From contig DYFM01000012.1 of the NCBI GenBank assembly GCA_020725175.1, positions 1-39,325 on the forward strand: a DNA stretch of 39,325 nt, in the 5' to 3' direction. Under the pieces are notes generated by a model, which was given only the letters and a program-made list of their open reading frames with translations, had not been told where the DNA came from and did not search any database. Positions within the stretch are counted from its first letter, which is position 1. Every line of letters begins with the position of its first letter. Below are positions 1 through 8,150 of the stretch, piece by piece. Source of the stretch: Candidatus Paceibacter sp. (GTDB lineage Bacteria > Patescibacteriota > Patescibacteriia > Magasanikbacterales > UBA922). The position numbers and the translations under genes are program-made.

Positions 1-443
1 CTCCAGAAGATACGACTCCGCTCGTTACACCTACAACCACCGAGGATGAGGTACCAAAAGACAATGAATCACCAGAGCAACCAATTGACCCGGCGCTTCG
101 TGATGAAGAAATTTTGTTTGGGACACCGGTTGATACCGATGAAGATGGATTGGAGGATATTCAAGAGCAGCAACTTGGTACTGATCCGGCAAATTGGGAC
201 ACAGATGGCGATGAACTTGGAGACGCGGAAGAAGTCAATGTTTGGAAAACCGATCCGTTGAATCCTGACACGGATGGTGATTCCTATCTGGATGGTTCAG
301 AAGTGCGAAATGGATACAATCCGGCGGGACCGGGAAAAATTTTTGAAATCCCGACCGCCACCAGTTCACCAGCTACTTCAACTGAGCCAACAAATTCTTC
401 AGTCACGCCTTCATCAGAGCCGGCTCCTACTACCGGATCATAA
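1..443 (+). CDS. C-terminal part of a secreted/surface protein with thrombospondin type 3-like Ca-binding repeats (5' truncated)
   Basis: The reading frame is open from base 3 with no start in view, so the gene begins outside the window; the ORF track start (a TTG at 114) is not the real start. The visible part has a Thr/Pro/Glu-rich segment, then three Asp-rich motifs of the DTDEDGLED, DTDGDELGD and DTDGDSYLDG type, which match thrombospondin type 3 or bacterial calcium-binding repeats. A Pro/Ser/Thr-rich tail follows and the frame stops with TAA. The next gene carries the same kind of repeat 28 bp downstream, so the two are probably co-expressed extracellular proteins. The role is unknown; calcium-stabilised cell-surface spacers are typical of the repeat family. 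Confidence 0.75.
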   Translation, partial: PEDTTPLVTPTTTEDEVPKDNESPEQPIDPALRDEEILFGTPVDTDEDGLEDIQEQQLGTDPANWDTDGDELGDAEEVNVWKTDPLNPDTDGDSYLDGSEVRNGYNPAGPGKIFEIPTATSSPATSTEPTNSSVTPSSEPAPTTGS

Positions 444-471
444 ATATTCTTTTTTCGCTTTCTCTCTTTGT

Positions 472-1707
472 ATGTTCGGAAAACGTCCACCTGAACAAGT
501 ACCTGAACCGGAAATTTCCGGTACAATACAAACCATTCCGGAAGTTTTTTACGCGGGCAATGATCCGATTATTTACCATACCAAAGAAACAACCGGCGGG
601 AGAGAAGGAACTGCTCCTATTACTCCACCACTTCGGAAGTCTTCGTCTTCCAAAACCACCCCGGTTACTCCTCGACAGCGAAAAAAAGTGTACATCATAG
701 GGGGTGTAGTGGTATTTGTTCTCATTATAGCTGGAGCGACGTGGTATTTCGTTGATCAAGAAAGACAACGTCTTTTGGCAGAACGAAACCAAAATCCACC
801 GCCACCACCGCCGGTAACCACTCCGGCTACTCCCCCCGTCGATGAAGTACCGGTAGTGGTACCAACGTCTACTGAAGTAGTAGCTACCTCAACCGAAGCA
901 AGCACTCCCACTACGACCCCCTCTCCCCTTGACCTGCCGATTATGTATCCAGGAACGCTTCTTATTGACACACCGGATTTTGACGCGGATCAGCTGACGG
1001 ATCAAGAGGAAGAAGTATTTCGAACCGACGGGAGTGTTTGGGATACTGATGGTGATGGGTATCATGATGGGCGAGAAGTATTCAATCTCTACAATCCAAC
1101 CGGTACGGCTCCGGAAAAGTTGATTGACTCCGGGTTGGTACGAGAGTTTATTAGTCCGACGTGGCAGTATCGTCTCTACTATCCGGCGGTTTGGGAAACT
1201 GGCATTGTTGATACTGATTCTCGACAAGTGTTATTTAGTTCGATTACCGGAGATTATGTTGAGGTGCGAGTCATTGATCGTGAACCGGGACAATCATTTG
1301 CTGATTGGTTTTCTCTTTATGCAAGTGATCAGCAATATTCTTCTCTTCGTGAAATTACAAACCGTTTTCAAGAACAAGGATTTGAGCGAGCCGATGGATT
1401 GGTGGGATACTATGTTCAAACAGAGCGAGTGTACGTGATTGTGTATCACCCGAGTGCGACCGCAACCAGTGTTCCATTTCGCAATGTGGTTCGGATGATG
1501 ATTCAGAGTTTCCGTCCATCACGTTTACCGGGAACTTTACCAAGTCAACAGTTTGTTGTCACCTCAACACCGTCGCAGGTGAGTACCACACCGACCAGTA
1601 CTGATGTTGAAAATCCTGAAACAGAAACCACCAGTACCGTGTCGGTTTCTGAAGTTTTAGATACAAGTAACACCACTTCTTCAGAACAGGCGGTACAGGG
1701 GGGATAA
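472..1707 (+). CDS. membrane-anchored protein with Ca-binding repeat and C-terminal PsbP/MOG1-like domain
   Basis: I chose the ATG at 472 (MFGKRPPEQ) because the longer ORF (from 274) overlaps the upstream gene. The protein has 411 residues: a cytoplasmic basic stretch, one transmembrane helix near residues 66-88 (IIGGVVVFVLIIAG), and a Pro/Thr-rich stalk. A thrombospondin-3-like segment follows (DFDADQLTDQEEE ... DTDGDGYHDG). A folded C-terminal domain starts near WQYRLYYPAVWE and resembles the small PsbP/MOG1-like alpha-beta domain seen in two other proteins of this window. A Thr/Ser-rich tail ends the protein. It is likely a surface protein; its function is unknown. No Shine-Dalgarno site is visible. 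Confidence 0.75.
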   Translation: MFGKRPPEQVPEPEISGTIQTIPEVFYAGNDPIIYHTKETTGGREGTAPITPPLRKSSSSKTTPVTPRQRKKVYIIGGVVVFVLIIAGATWYFVDQERQRLLAERNQNPPPPPPVTTPATPPVDEVPVVVPTSTEVVATSTEASTPTTTPSPLDLPIMYPGTLLIDTPDFDADQLTDQEEEVFRTDGSVWDTDGDGYHDGREVFNLYNPTGTAPEKLIDSGLVREFISPTWQYRLYYPAVWETGIVDTDSRQVLFSSITGDYVEVRVIDREPGQSFADWFSLYASDQQYSSLREITNRFQEQGFERADGLVGYYVQTERVYVIVYHPSATATSVPFRNVVRMMIQSFRPSRLPGTLPSQQFVVTSTPSQVSTTPTSTDVENPETETTSTVSVSEVLDTSNTTSSEQAVQGG

Positions 1708-1718
1708 GACAGTATTGT

Positions 1719-2171
1719 ATGCCCTATACGTTATATACACGAGTAAAACGAGGTGTTTTCTCACGTCGGTTGACGCATGAGGTTGTGGAGAAAACGCTGA
1801 AAGAGTTGAACGCTGCGAGTGCTGTGCTTAGTGTTCATTGTATTGGAGACACTCGCATGCGCCGACTCAATGCAACCTATCGAGGAAAAGACAAAACTAC
1901 GGATGTTTTGTCTTTTTCATCTCGAGAAGGTATGCGTATTGACATGAATTCCGCCGAAGAACTGGAAGATTGGGGAGATATTTTTATCAATATCCCACAG
2001 ATTTATCGACAAGCGAAAGAATTTCTTGTTCGACCAAAAGAAGAGTATGCCCGGATGCTTATTCATGGTATTCTCCATTTGGCAGGATATGATCATATCA
2101 AACCAAAAGACGCGCGCGTCATGTTTCCACTTCAGGAAAAGATTTTGCGAAGTATCAACATTGACGGATAA
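1719..2171 (+). CDS. ybeY: endoribonuclease YbeY (rRNA maturation factor)
   Basis: The 150-residue product carries the YbeY/UPF0054 metal site HGILHLAGYDH (His116, His120 and His126 by count from this start) and the upstream strand DKTTDVLSFS typical of the family. YbeY is a zinc-dependent single-strand endoribonuclease acting in 16S rRNA 3' processing and ribosome quality control. Length matches the family. It starts 11 bp after the preceding stop, so it is probably co-transcribed with the surface protein gene upstream. Confidence 0.93.
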   Translation: MPYTLYTRVKRGVFSRRLTHEVVEKTLKELNAASAVLSVHCIGDTRMRRLNATYRGKDKTTDVLSFSSREGMRIDMNSAEELEDWGDIFINIPQIYRQAKEFLVRPKEEYARMLIHGILHLAGYDHIKPKDARVMFPLQEKILRSINIDG

Positions 2172-2315
2172 CTGTGTAGAACATGTCAGATAGGAGTAGG
2201 AATATAGCTGTTCATTGTGTTGGAAAGTGTTCGAGAATATGTGATGTCCGGGTAGGTAATTAGTTTGTTAGTAGCACGTAGTTTTCAACGTGTGTGACAA
2301 AGATATGCATAACAT

Positions 2316-2678
2316 ATGATTCATCGTTTTTTTTATAGTTTTTATTACGCGTACCGAGGTATAGTATATGTATTTCGGCATGAGCTAAATTTTCGTTTAC
2401 AATTACTGACAGGAATTGTGGTTGTTTTGTTTGGTTGGTTTGTGGGGCTGCGACGTTCGGAATGGGCGGTGGTTTTGTGGTTGATATTTCTAGTTTTAAT
2501 TTTGGAATTGTTAAATTCGGCGCTAGAAAAGTTTGTTGATATTTTGCGACCACGGTTGAGTGGACAAGTAGAAATTGTCAAAGACATGATGGCGGGGATG
2601 GTGCTGTTGGCTTCACTCGCGGCTTTTTGTATTGGTAGTATCATTTTTTACCCATATGTCGTTGAGCTATTTTGGTAA
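2316..2678 (+). CDS. dgkA: diacylglycerol/undecaprenol kinase family membrane protein
   Basis: The 120-residue protein has three hydrophobic helices and the DgkA signature around LELLNSALEKFVDIL, followed by VKDMMAGMVLLAS. The motif order and length match the small prokaryotic DAGK/undecaprenol kinase family. It phosphorylates a lipid alcohol at the inner membrane, feeding phospholipid or undecaprenyl-phosphate recycling for cell-wall synthesis. Which lipid it uses cannot be told from sequence. A 144-bp spacer without an obvious gene separates it from ybeY. Confidence 0.88.
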   Translation: MIHRFFYSFYYAYRGIVYVFRHELNFRLQLLTGIVVVLFGWFVGLRRSEWAVVLWLIFLVLILELLNSALEKFVDILRPRLSGQVEIVKDMMAGMVLLASLAAFCIGSIIFYPYVVELFW

Positions 2679-2690
2679 ATATGATACAAT
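2662..2690 (+). promoter_or_regulatory. putative sigma-70 promoter for ftsA
   Basis: TTGAGC, 17-bp spacer, TACAAT. It lies over the last codons of dgkA and would give a leader of about 155 nt before ftsA. Confidence 0.5.
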
Positions 2691-2808
2691 GCGTAGTAGA
2701 TTGTTTTAAAGAAAAAAAGGAAGGTGTGGATAGAACAACGTTTCTGTTCAGAATACAGTAGAAAAAAAGGTGTGCCTCCGCCTTGTTATTTATCCATGTG
2801 GTGTATGC

Positions 2809-2829
2809 GACGAAATACACTGTTTCGTC
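2809..2829 (+). other. hairpin in the ftsA leader
   Basis: GACGAAA, 7-nt loop, TTTCGTC: a perfect 7-bp stem ending 24 nt before the ftsA start. It is not followed by a T run, so it is not a terminator; it may influence ftsA translation. Confidence 0.4.
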
Positions 2830-2853
2830 AAAGATTGCCGAGAATTTTAGCTT

Positions 2854-4128
2854 ATGCTCTCAGGTATGAAAAAACAACATCATCTTGAACTTATTACTGC
2901 ACTTGATTTAGGATCGAGTTCCATTCGTATTGCTGTTGGTCAGATGGGAAATACCATGGAAGGTAAGTCGGAGGTGCAGATGATAGGGATGGTAGAGGTA
3001 CCATCAGAAGGAATTCATCGTGGGGTTATTACCAGTATTGAAGAAACAGTCTCTTCATTGTCACACGCGCTTGAGCAAGCGGAACGATTGATTGGAGTGC
3101 CTATCGAGCATGTGTGGGTAGGTATTTCCGGCAGTGATGTTTTGTCTCAAGAAAGTCGCGGTGTCATAGCAGTAGCCAAACCAGATGGAGAAATTTCCAG
3201 CGATGACGTGCATCGTGTTCTTGAGGCTGCTAAGACTGTGGCGGTACCACTCAACTATGAAATATTACATGTTATTCCCAAAAGCTATAATGTTGATGGA
3301 CAAACTGGAATCAAAGATCCGGTAGGGATGACCGGAATTCGGATGGAAGTAAACGCCCAAATGATTTACGCGGTCAGTTCTCACTTGAAAAATATCACCA
3401 AAGCCATTTATCGTACCGGTATTGATATTGATGATTTGGTCCTCTCCGTTCTGGCTACCGGGGAAGCGGTAACGACTTCTCGGCAGCGAGAACTTGGGGT
3501 GGTAGTAGTCAACATGGGTGGCTCATCTACCAGTCTGGTCGTGTACGAGCATGGTGATATTATCCACACGGCAGTGATTCCCCTCGGTGCGGAACATGTG
3601 ACCAATGATCTCGCGATTGGGTTGCGTACGTCGATTGATATTGCTGAGCAAGTAAAAGTGGAATATGGTACATGTGTGCCGGGAATGGTCGAAAAGAACG
3701 CCTCACTTGATTTGCAGGAAGTAGGCGGGGCACAGTCAGAACTGATTTCATTACAGTACGTTGCGGAGATTATACAGGCTCGAACAGAGGAGATATTAGA
3801 AAAAATCAATGAAGAACTGCAAAAAGTTGGGTACAATGGAAAATTACCGGCCGGAATTGTCTTTACCGGTGGTGGCGCGAAATTACATGGTCTGGTAGAA
3901 CTCGCGAAACAACAACTTTCTTTACCGGCTCGTATCGGGGAGCCGATGTTTATTGGTGGGTCATCACAGCACGCCAATGATCCGGCGTTTGCTCCGGTCA
4001 TCAGTTTGGTCAAATGGGGTGCGGCTATTTATGATGAAGGCGGACGTCGATCGACTTCTCGATTGAGTGGCGGGGCAAACAAAGCACTTCAAAAAGTACA
4101 AAACCTTTGGCGTTCGCTCATGCCATAA
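2854..4128 (+). CDS. ftsA: cell division protein FtsA
   Basis: FtsA is an actin-like ATPase that tethers FtsZ filaments to the membrane. The actin-fold phosphate motifs are visible: ALDLGSSSIRIAVG near the N-terminus, VVNMGGSSTSLVVY in the middle and VFTGGGAKLHGL near residue 335. The extreme C-terminus (ALQKVQNLWRSLMP) looks like the amphipathic membrane-targeting helix. Two starts are possible, ATG 2854 or ATG 2866 (MKKQHHLEL); neither has a strong ribosome binding site. The length of 424 residues is normal. The ftsA-ftsZ order is conserved. Confidence 0.95.
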   Translation: MLSGMKKQHHLELITALDLGSSSIRIAVGQMGNTMEGKSEVQMIGMVEVPSEGIHRGVITSIEETVSSLSHALEQAERLIGVPIEHVWVGISGSDVLSQESRGVIAVAKPDGEISSDDVHRVLEAAKTVAVPLNYEILHVIPKSYNVDGQTGIKDPVGMTGIRMEVNAQMIYAVSSHLKNITKAIYRTGIDIDDLVLSVLATGEAVTTSRQRELGVVVVNMGGSSTSLVVYEHGDIIHTAVIPLGAEHVTNDLAIGLRTSIDIAEQVKVEYGTCVPGMVEKNASLDLQEVGGAQSELISLQYVAEIIQARTEEILEKINEELQKVGYNGKLPAGIVFTGGGAKLHGLVELAKQQLSLPARIGEPMFIGGSSQHANDPAFAPVISLVKWGAAIYDEGGRRSTSRLSGGANKALQKVQNLWRSLMP

Positions 4129-4282
4129 TATTTTACAATCTTTAACACACGTGCTCCAAAAAACATTGTCAAGTGTCTGTAGAAAACGAACGTACGCTCG
4201 ACAAGTCTAATTTTTTTGGTGTGTAGTGTGTGTTTTTTATTTCCTGTTTCCTACAACTTATACACAGTCTGACATAATTTCC

Positions 4283-4312
4283 TTGACATACCTTCTTGAA
4301 TCAAGGTACACT
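4283..4312 (+). promoter_or_regulatory. putative sigma-70 promoter for ftsZ
   Basis: TTGACA, 18-bp spacer, TACACT. The transcript would have a leader of about 200 nt that includes the inverted-repeat element at 4379-4477. An ACCTT...AAGGT inverted repeat lies in the spacer and could be an operator. The rest of the 392-bp ftsA-ftsZ gap shows no gene. Confidence 0.6.
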
Positions 4313-4378
4313 ATGAGTACCCTTTTTGCTCAATAGAGAGAAAATTGAGTACAAAATGTATTCAAATGTACAAGTTAT

Positions 4379-4477
4379 GTACGAACGTACGAACTATATA
4401 TACAAACATACGAACTACGAAGTCGCGAAGTAAACTCGTCAGTTCGTATGTTCGTACTACTGTTCGTACGTTCGAAC
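4379..4477. repeat. inverted tandem micro-repeat element in the ftsZ leader
   Basis: The left arm holds two copies of GTACGAAC and then CATACGAACT. The right arm holds AGTTCGTATG and then GTTCGTACGTTCGAAC. The inner 10-bp arms pair perfectly and the outer 16-nt arms pair at 14 positions, giving a long nested hairpin. It belongs to the micro-repeat family also seen near 6.6, 23.0 and 26.2 kb, with its own repeat word. Confidence 0.85.
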
Positions 4478-4520
4478 ATACATATATTGTTACCTGAAAT
4501 TCATATTTAGATTTGCCATT

Positions 4521-5864
4521 ATGCCACAAGTAAAACCAGACATTGAAACATTTGCTAAAATTATTGTAGTTGGAGTTGGTGGATCTGGCGGTTCCGCAGT
4601 CATGCGAATGGTACAAAATGGTATTCGTGGTGTTGATTTTGCCGTGATGAATACTGATGTTCAGGCGCTTCATCACAATCCAGCGCCGCACAAACTGCAT
4701 ATCGGTCGCACGGTCACACGCGGACTTGGGGCAGGAATGGATCCGGAGATGGGAAAGCGAAGCGCGGAAGAAGCGCAAAATGAAATACGTGAAATGTTGA
4801 AAGACGCGGATATGGTGTTTATTACCTGTGGTCTTGGGGGTGGTACCGGTTCGGGAGCTGCTCCGGTCATTGCCGAAATTGCTCGAGAAATGGGAGCTTT
4901 GACTGTCGGGGTCGTTACCAAACCATTTGCGTTTGAAGGTCCGCAGCGAAATCGCATTGCTGATGCCGCGTACGCTGAACTATCTCGCAATGTCGATACG
5001 ATCATTACTATACCAAATGATCGAGTACTACAAATTATTGATAAAAAAACGTCACTTATTGACGCGTTTGCTATTGTAGATGATGTGTTGCGGCAAGGTG
5101 TTCAAGGAATATCTGAATTGATTACCGTACCGGGACTCATCAATGTTGATTTTGCCGATGTCAAGACAATTATGAAAAATACCGGTTCGGCTCTTATGGG
5201 TATTGGTACCGGAAGTGGTGATAACCGCGCGGTTGAAGCGGCTCGAGCAGCCATTTCTAGTCCCTTGCTTGAAATTTCCATTGACGGCGCGCGAGGAATT
5301 CTCTTCACGATTACCGGTGGATCAAACTTGGGGATGCAAGAAGTTGCTGAGGCCGCAAAGGTAATTACGAGTTCTGCTGATGATGATGCCAAAGTAATTT
5401 TTGGAACGGTCATTGATGAGTCCATGGGAAATGATGTCCGAATTACTGTTATCGCTACTGGATTTGAAGATCGTGAAAAAGAGCGGACACATGTCGGGAT
5501 GAATACTGAAGAGGGGATGCCAAAAAAGAAGAGTGTGTATTCTCCGTCATTGTTTACTAAGAAAAAAGTCGCTCCGGTTGAACCGGCACCGATCATATCA
5601 TCGGCAATTTCTGGAGAAGAGTCGGTTGAAATAGATGATATGTTTGACGAGGTGGAACCAAAAACACAGGAACCAACTCCGATTTCATCTGACAAACGAA
5701 CTCCATTTTTCTCCTCTCGTTCGTACCAATCGCAAACACCACCACCATCTCGTTTTTCTCCCTCGACACCGCCGTCATCACAACCTACTTCAGCTCAACC
5801 AAAGAAACAGGATGACGATTTGGAAATTCCTACCTTTATTCGCAAAAAGATGGGGTTGGGGTAA
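4521..5864 (+). CDS. ftsZ: cell division protein FtsZ
   Basis: FtsZ is the tubulin-like GTPase that forms the division ring. The N-terminal nucleotide motif [11 protein letters not shown] and the tubulin signature GGGTGSG (residues 106-112) are intact, as is [10 protein letters not shown]. The GTPase and C-terminal domains run to about residue 325. A Pro/Ser/Thr-rich linker follows, then the conserved tail [12 protein letters not shown], which normally binds FtsA. Length is 447 residues. It sits directly after ftsA but has its own promoter and a long structured leader. Confidence 0.97.
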   Translation: MPQVKPDIETFAKIIVVGVGGSGGSAVMRMVQNGIRGVDFAVMNTDVQALHHNPAPHKLHIGRTVTRGLGAGMDPEMGKRSAEEAQNEIREMLKDADMVFITCGLGGGTGSGAAPVIAEIAREMGALTVGVVTKPFAFEGPQRNRIADAAYAELSRNVDTIITIPNDRVLQIIDKKTSLIDAFAIVDDVLRQGVQGISELITVPGLINVDFADVKTIMKNTGSALMGIGTGSGDNRAVEAARAAISSPLLEISIDGARGILFTITGGSNLGMQEVAEAAKVITSSADDDAKVIFGTVIDESMGNDVRITVIATGFEDREKERTHVGMNTEEGMPKKKSVYSPSLFTKKKVAPVEPAPIISSAISGEESVEIDDMFDEVEPKTQEPTPISSDKRTPFFSSRSYQSQTPPPSRFSPSTPPSSQPTSAQPKKQDDDLEIPTFIRKKMGLG

Positions 5865-5954
5865 TTTGATGAAGTGAGAAAACTTATAAAACAAGAACAC
5901 TTGAGAGGGTTTGTAAAACGTGGAAAGCTGGTTGAGAATTACTTGTTGATGTTT

Positions 5955-5978
5955 AAAATCCTCCGTCAGGGGGATTTT
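5955..5978 (+). terminator. rho-independent terminator after ftsZ
   Basis: AAAATCCTCC, 4-nt loop GTCA, GGGGGATTTT: a 10-bp stem with one G-T wobble and a short T tract. It overlaps the -35 of the next promoter. Confidence 0.7.
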
Positions 5979-6005
5979 GCATGTGTGGCGAAATTGTGGT
6001 ACACT
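5977..6005 (+). promoter_or_regulatory. putative promoter for nrdR
   Basis: TTGCAT, 17-bp spacer, TACACT, placing transcription start about 60 nt before the nrdR ATG. Confidence 0.5.
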
Positions 6006-6074
6006 GAGAGAAAAGTTGATTAAAGTGTTTCGTTGGTTGTTTTGCCTTTTTTCGTTTTGTTTGTTTTACAGTCT

Positions 6075-6554
6075 ATGTATTGTCCGGTTTGTCACTCCAA
6101 AGAAACCAAGGTGGTCGATTCTCGTATGACGCAGGATGGGTTTTCTGTTCGCCGACGCCGTGAATGCGAGACATGTTCATATCGTTTCTCAACCGTTGAA
6201 CATGTGGAACTTTTAGATACTATCGTGGTTAAGCGAGATGGAGAACGAGAGGCGTATTCTCGTAGCAAGTTGGAAAAAGGAATACTTCAGTCGTTGGTAA
6301 AACGACCGTACACGCAGGAAATGTTTGATAAGTTGCTTGGGGCGATAGAACGTGATATTCAGAAAAAGAAAAAGCGAGAGATCACGAGTAAAGATATTGG
6401 TGACATAGTCATGAAACAACTTAAAAAATTTGATACGGTAGCGTACATTCGATTTGCATCTATCTATCGTTCATTTGAAGATGTTGATACGTTTAAACAT
6501 GAAATCGCGACGTTGACGGAAAATGGAAAAAGAAGAAAAAGGAGGGGGAATTAA
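6075..6554 (+). CDS. nrdR: transcriptional repressor NrdR
   Basis: I chose the ATG at 6075 because NrdR proteins begin with MYCPVC; the ORF track extends upstream without support. The 159-residue product has a zinc ribbon (CPVC...CETC), the RRRREC segment and an ATP-cone domain (VVKRDGEREAYSRSKLEKGI). NrdR senses ATP/dATP and represses ribonucleotide reductase genes. No nrd gene is in the window. The C-terminus is lysine/arginine rich. Confidence 0.95.
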   Translation: MYCPVCHSKETKVVDSRMTQDGFSVRRRRECETCSYRFSTVEHVELLDTIVVKRDGEREAYSRSKLEKGILQSLVKRPYTQEMFDKLLGAIERDIQKKKKREITSKDIGDIVMKQLKKFDTVAYIRFASIYRSFEDVDTFKHEIATLTENGKRRKRRGN

Positions 6555-6584
6555 CTTGTTCTTTGTCTTATTAATTACTTTGCC

Positions 6585-6812
6585 TTACGGATTACGGATA
6601 ATACGGAGTTACTGATATTTTACGGATTACTGATAATACGGAGATACTGATATTTTACGGATTACTGATAATACGGGGGTACGGATAGTTGTTTTGTAGA
6701 ATAGGCAGAGTAGGTCCATAAAACACAAGGGCGTATTCTGCTTACTCTGCTTACTAGCCTATTCTGCCACTACCAATTCTCCGTACCTCCGTATTATTGG
6801 TAATCCGTAAAG
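6585..6812. repeat. 35-bp tandem repeats plus inverted arm (intergenic element)
   Basis: Three direct copies with an exact 35-bp period start at 6585, 6620 and 6655, each beginning TTACGGATTAC. Each unit is itself built of roughly 8-nt words containing ACGGA. An inner pair AGAATAGGC / GCCTATTCT and a right arm that is the near-complement of one 35-bp unit (6779-6812) make the whole region a large nested hairpin. It fills the 280-bp nrdR-protease gap. The same unit recurs at 22974. Confidence 0.9.
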
Positions 6813-6826
6813 TAAATATTTATACA
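6797..6826 (+). promoter_or_regulatory. putative promoter for the HtrA-type protease, partly inside the repeat
   Basis: TTGGTA, 18-bp spacer, TATACA. The -35 lies in the right arm of the repeat element. The expected start site falls only a couple of bases before the ATG at 6835, so the mRNA may be almost leaderless. Confidence 0.4.
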
Positions 6827-6834
6827 CCATTCTT

Positions 6835-8079
6835 ATGACCAACAAATCTCTATCATTTTATATTCTCATTGCCTTTCTTGTTTCCGCAGTTTCCGGTGCT
6901 GTGTTTGGCGCATTTGTGAGCTATCGACTTATTGAGGATAATCGATCCGCCTTTCAGCCACGTGAAGAAACAAGTGGGACGTTGCGAGAAACTATTTACA
7001 CTGACGAAGAAAGCGCGACCATTGACGTGGTGGAAAAAGTGAATCCGGCAGTAGTAAGCGTAATTGTAAAAAAAGATATATCACGTCTTCCAAATTCAGG
7101 TTCTCCATTTTATTTTGACAATTTTTGGGAAGATTTTCCGTTTCAACCGTTTCCAAATCCTCAACCAAACACAGAGCCAAATCCGGAAGAGCCGGAGTTT
7201 CGTGCGGTGGGAGGGGGAAGTGGGTTTATTGTTGAGGCAGATGGGCTGATTGTGACCAATCGACACGTGGTTGACGATGAGACGGCACGTTTTTCAGTGG
7301 TTTTGGCAGATGGTACTGAGCATGAGGCGTCGGTAGTTGCCAAAGATCCGGTGTTTGATGTCGCGTTTTTACACATTGATGCAGAAAACTTACCGATTGT
7401 TGAGTTAGGAAATTCTGATTCACTTAAGCTTGGACAAACAGTGATCGCAATTGGTAACGCCCTGTCCGAATTTGGAAATACTGTTACTCGCGGTGTCGTG
7501 AGTGGAATTAATCGTCGTGTCGAGGCTGGAGATCAAACTGGGCGAACGGAGATTATTGAGCAAGCCATTCAAACTGACGCGGCCATTAATCCGGGCAACT
7601 CTGGTGGTCCGCTGGTCAATTTGGCTGGACAAGTGGTTGGGATAAATACGGCAGTGTCACAACAAGGACAGCTCATTGGATTTGCAATACCCATTAATAG
7701 TGTAAAAAAGATTGTGGAGAGTGTGCGAGAGACCGGAGAAATTGCTCGTCCTTGGCTCGGGGTTCGCTATGTTCCTATTACTCCACGATTGGCTGAACAA
7801 AACAATTTGTCGGTCACCTATGGTGCCTTGGTGCTTGGTGGACAAACGGTTGAAGAGTTGGCGGTTATTCCTGGTTCTCCGGCTGACGAGGCAGGGATAG
7901 AAGCCAATGATATTATTCTTGAGGTAAATGGCGTAAAGCTGGAACATAAAGATTCCTTGTCAAAAGAAATTGCAAAGTATGATATCGGGCAAGAAATTCC
8001 CTTAAAGATTTTAGATAATAATAAAGAAAAAACTGTAACGGTGCGTTTGAAAAAGTTTCCGGGCTTGGGAAGGGAATAA
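6835..8079 (+). CDS. HtrA/DegP-type serine protease with PDZ domain
   Basis: The 414-residue protein has an N-terminal membrane anchor (residues about 7-27) and a trypsin-like domain with a complete triad: His144 in TNRHVV, Asp175 in VFDVAFL and Ser256 in GNSGGPL. A C-terminal PDZ domain follows (GSPADEAGIEANDIILEVNG). The family degrades or refolds misfolded exported proteins on the outer face of the membrane. A Pro/Asn/Phe-rich segment at about residues 85-125 precedes the protease domain. A related protein without the triad lies at 26391. Confidence 0.93.
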   Translation: MTNKSLSFYILIAFLVSAVSGAVFGAFVSYRLIEDNRSAFQPREETSGTLRETIYTDEESATIDVVEKVNPAVVSVIVKKDISRLPNSGSPFYFDNFWEDFPFQPFPNPQPNTEPNPEEPEFRAVGGGSGFIVEADGLIVTNRHVVDDETARFSVVLADGTEHEASVVAKDPVFDVAFLHIDAENLPIVELGNSDSLKLGQTVIAIGNALSEFGNTVTRGVVSGINRRVEAGDQTGRTEIIEQAIQTDAAINPGNSGGPLVNLAGQVVGINTAVSQQGQLIGFAIPINSVKKIVESVRETGEIARPWLGVRYVPITPRLAEQNNLSVTYGALVLGGQTVEELAVIPGSPADEAGIEANDIILEVNGVKLEHKDSLSKEIAKYDIGQEIPLKILDNNKEKTVTVRLKKFPGLGRE

Positions 8080-8150
8080 AACAAGAACATCCATCTTTGC
8101 ATGAAGGTGAAAAACATTATTAGGCTATCTACTTATTCTATATATCTTCT

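Noticed and set aside
274-471. N-terminal extension of the 472 gene
   Set aside because: It overlaps the upstream coding frame and has no signal peptide or family support; MFGKRPPEQ is the natural start.
3408-4013. 201-residue minus-strand ORF in ftsA
   Set aside because: Shadow of ftsA, which is conserved along this region.
6585-6689. CRISPR array from 35-bp repeats
   Set aside because: The three units are directly adjacent with no spacers and diverge internally.
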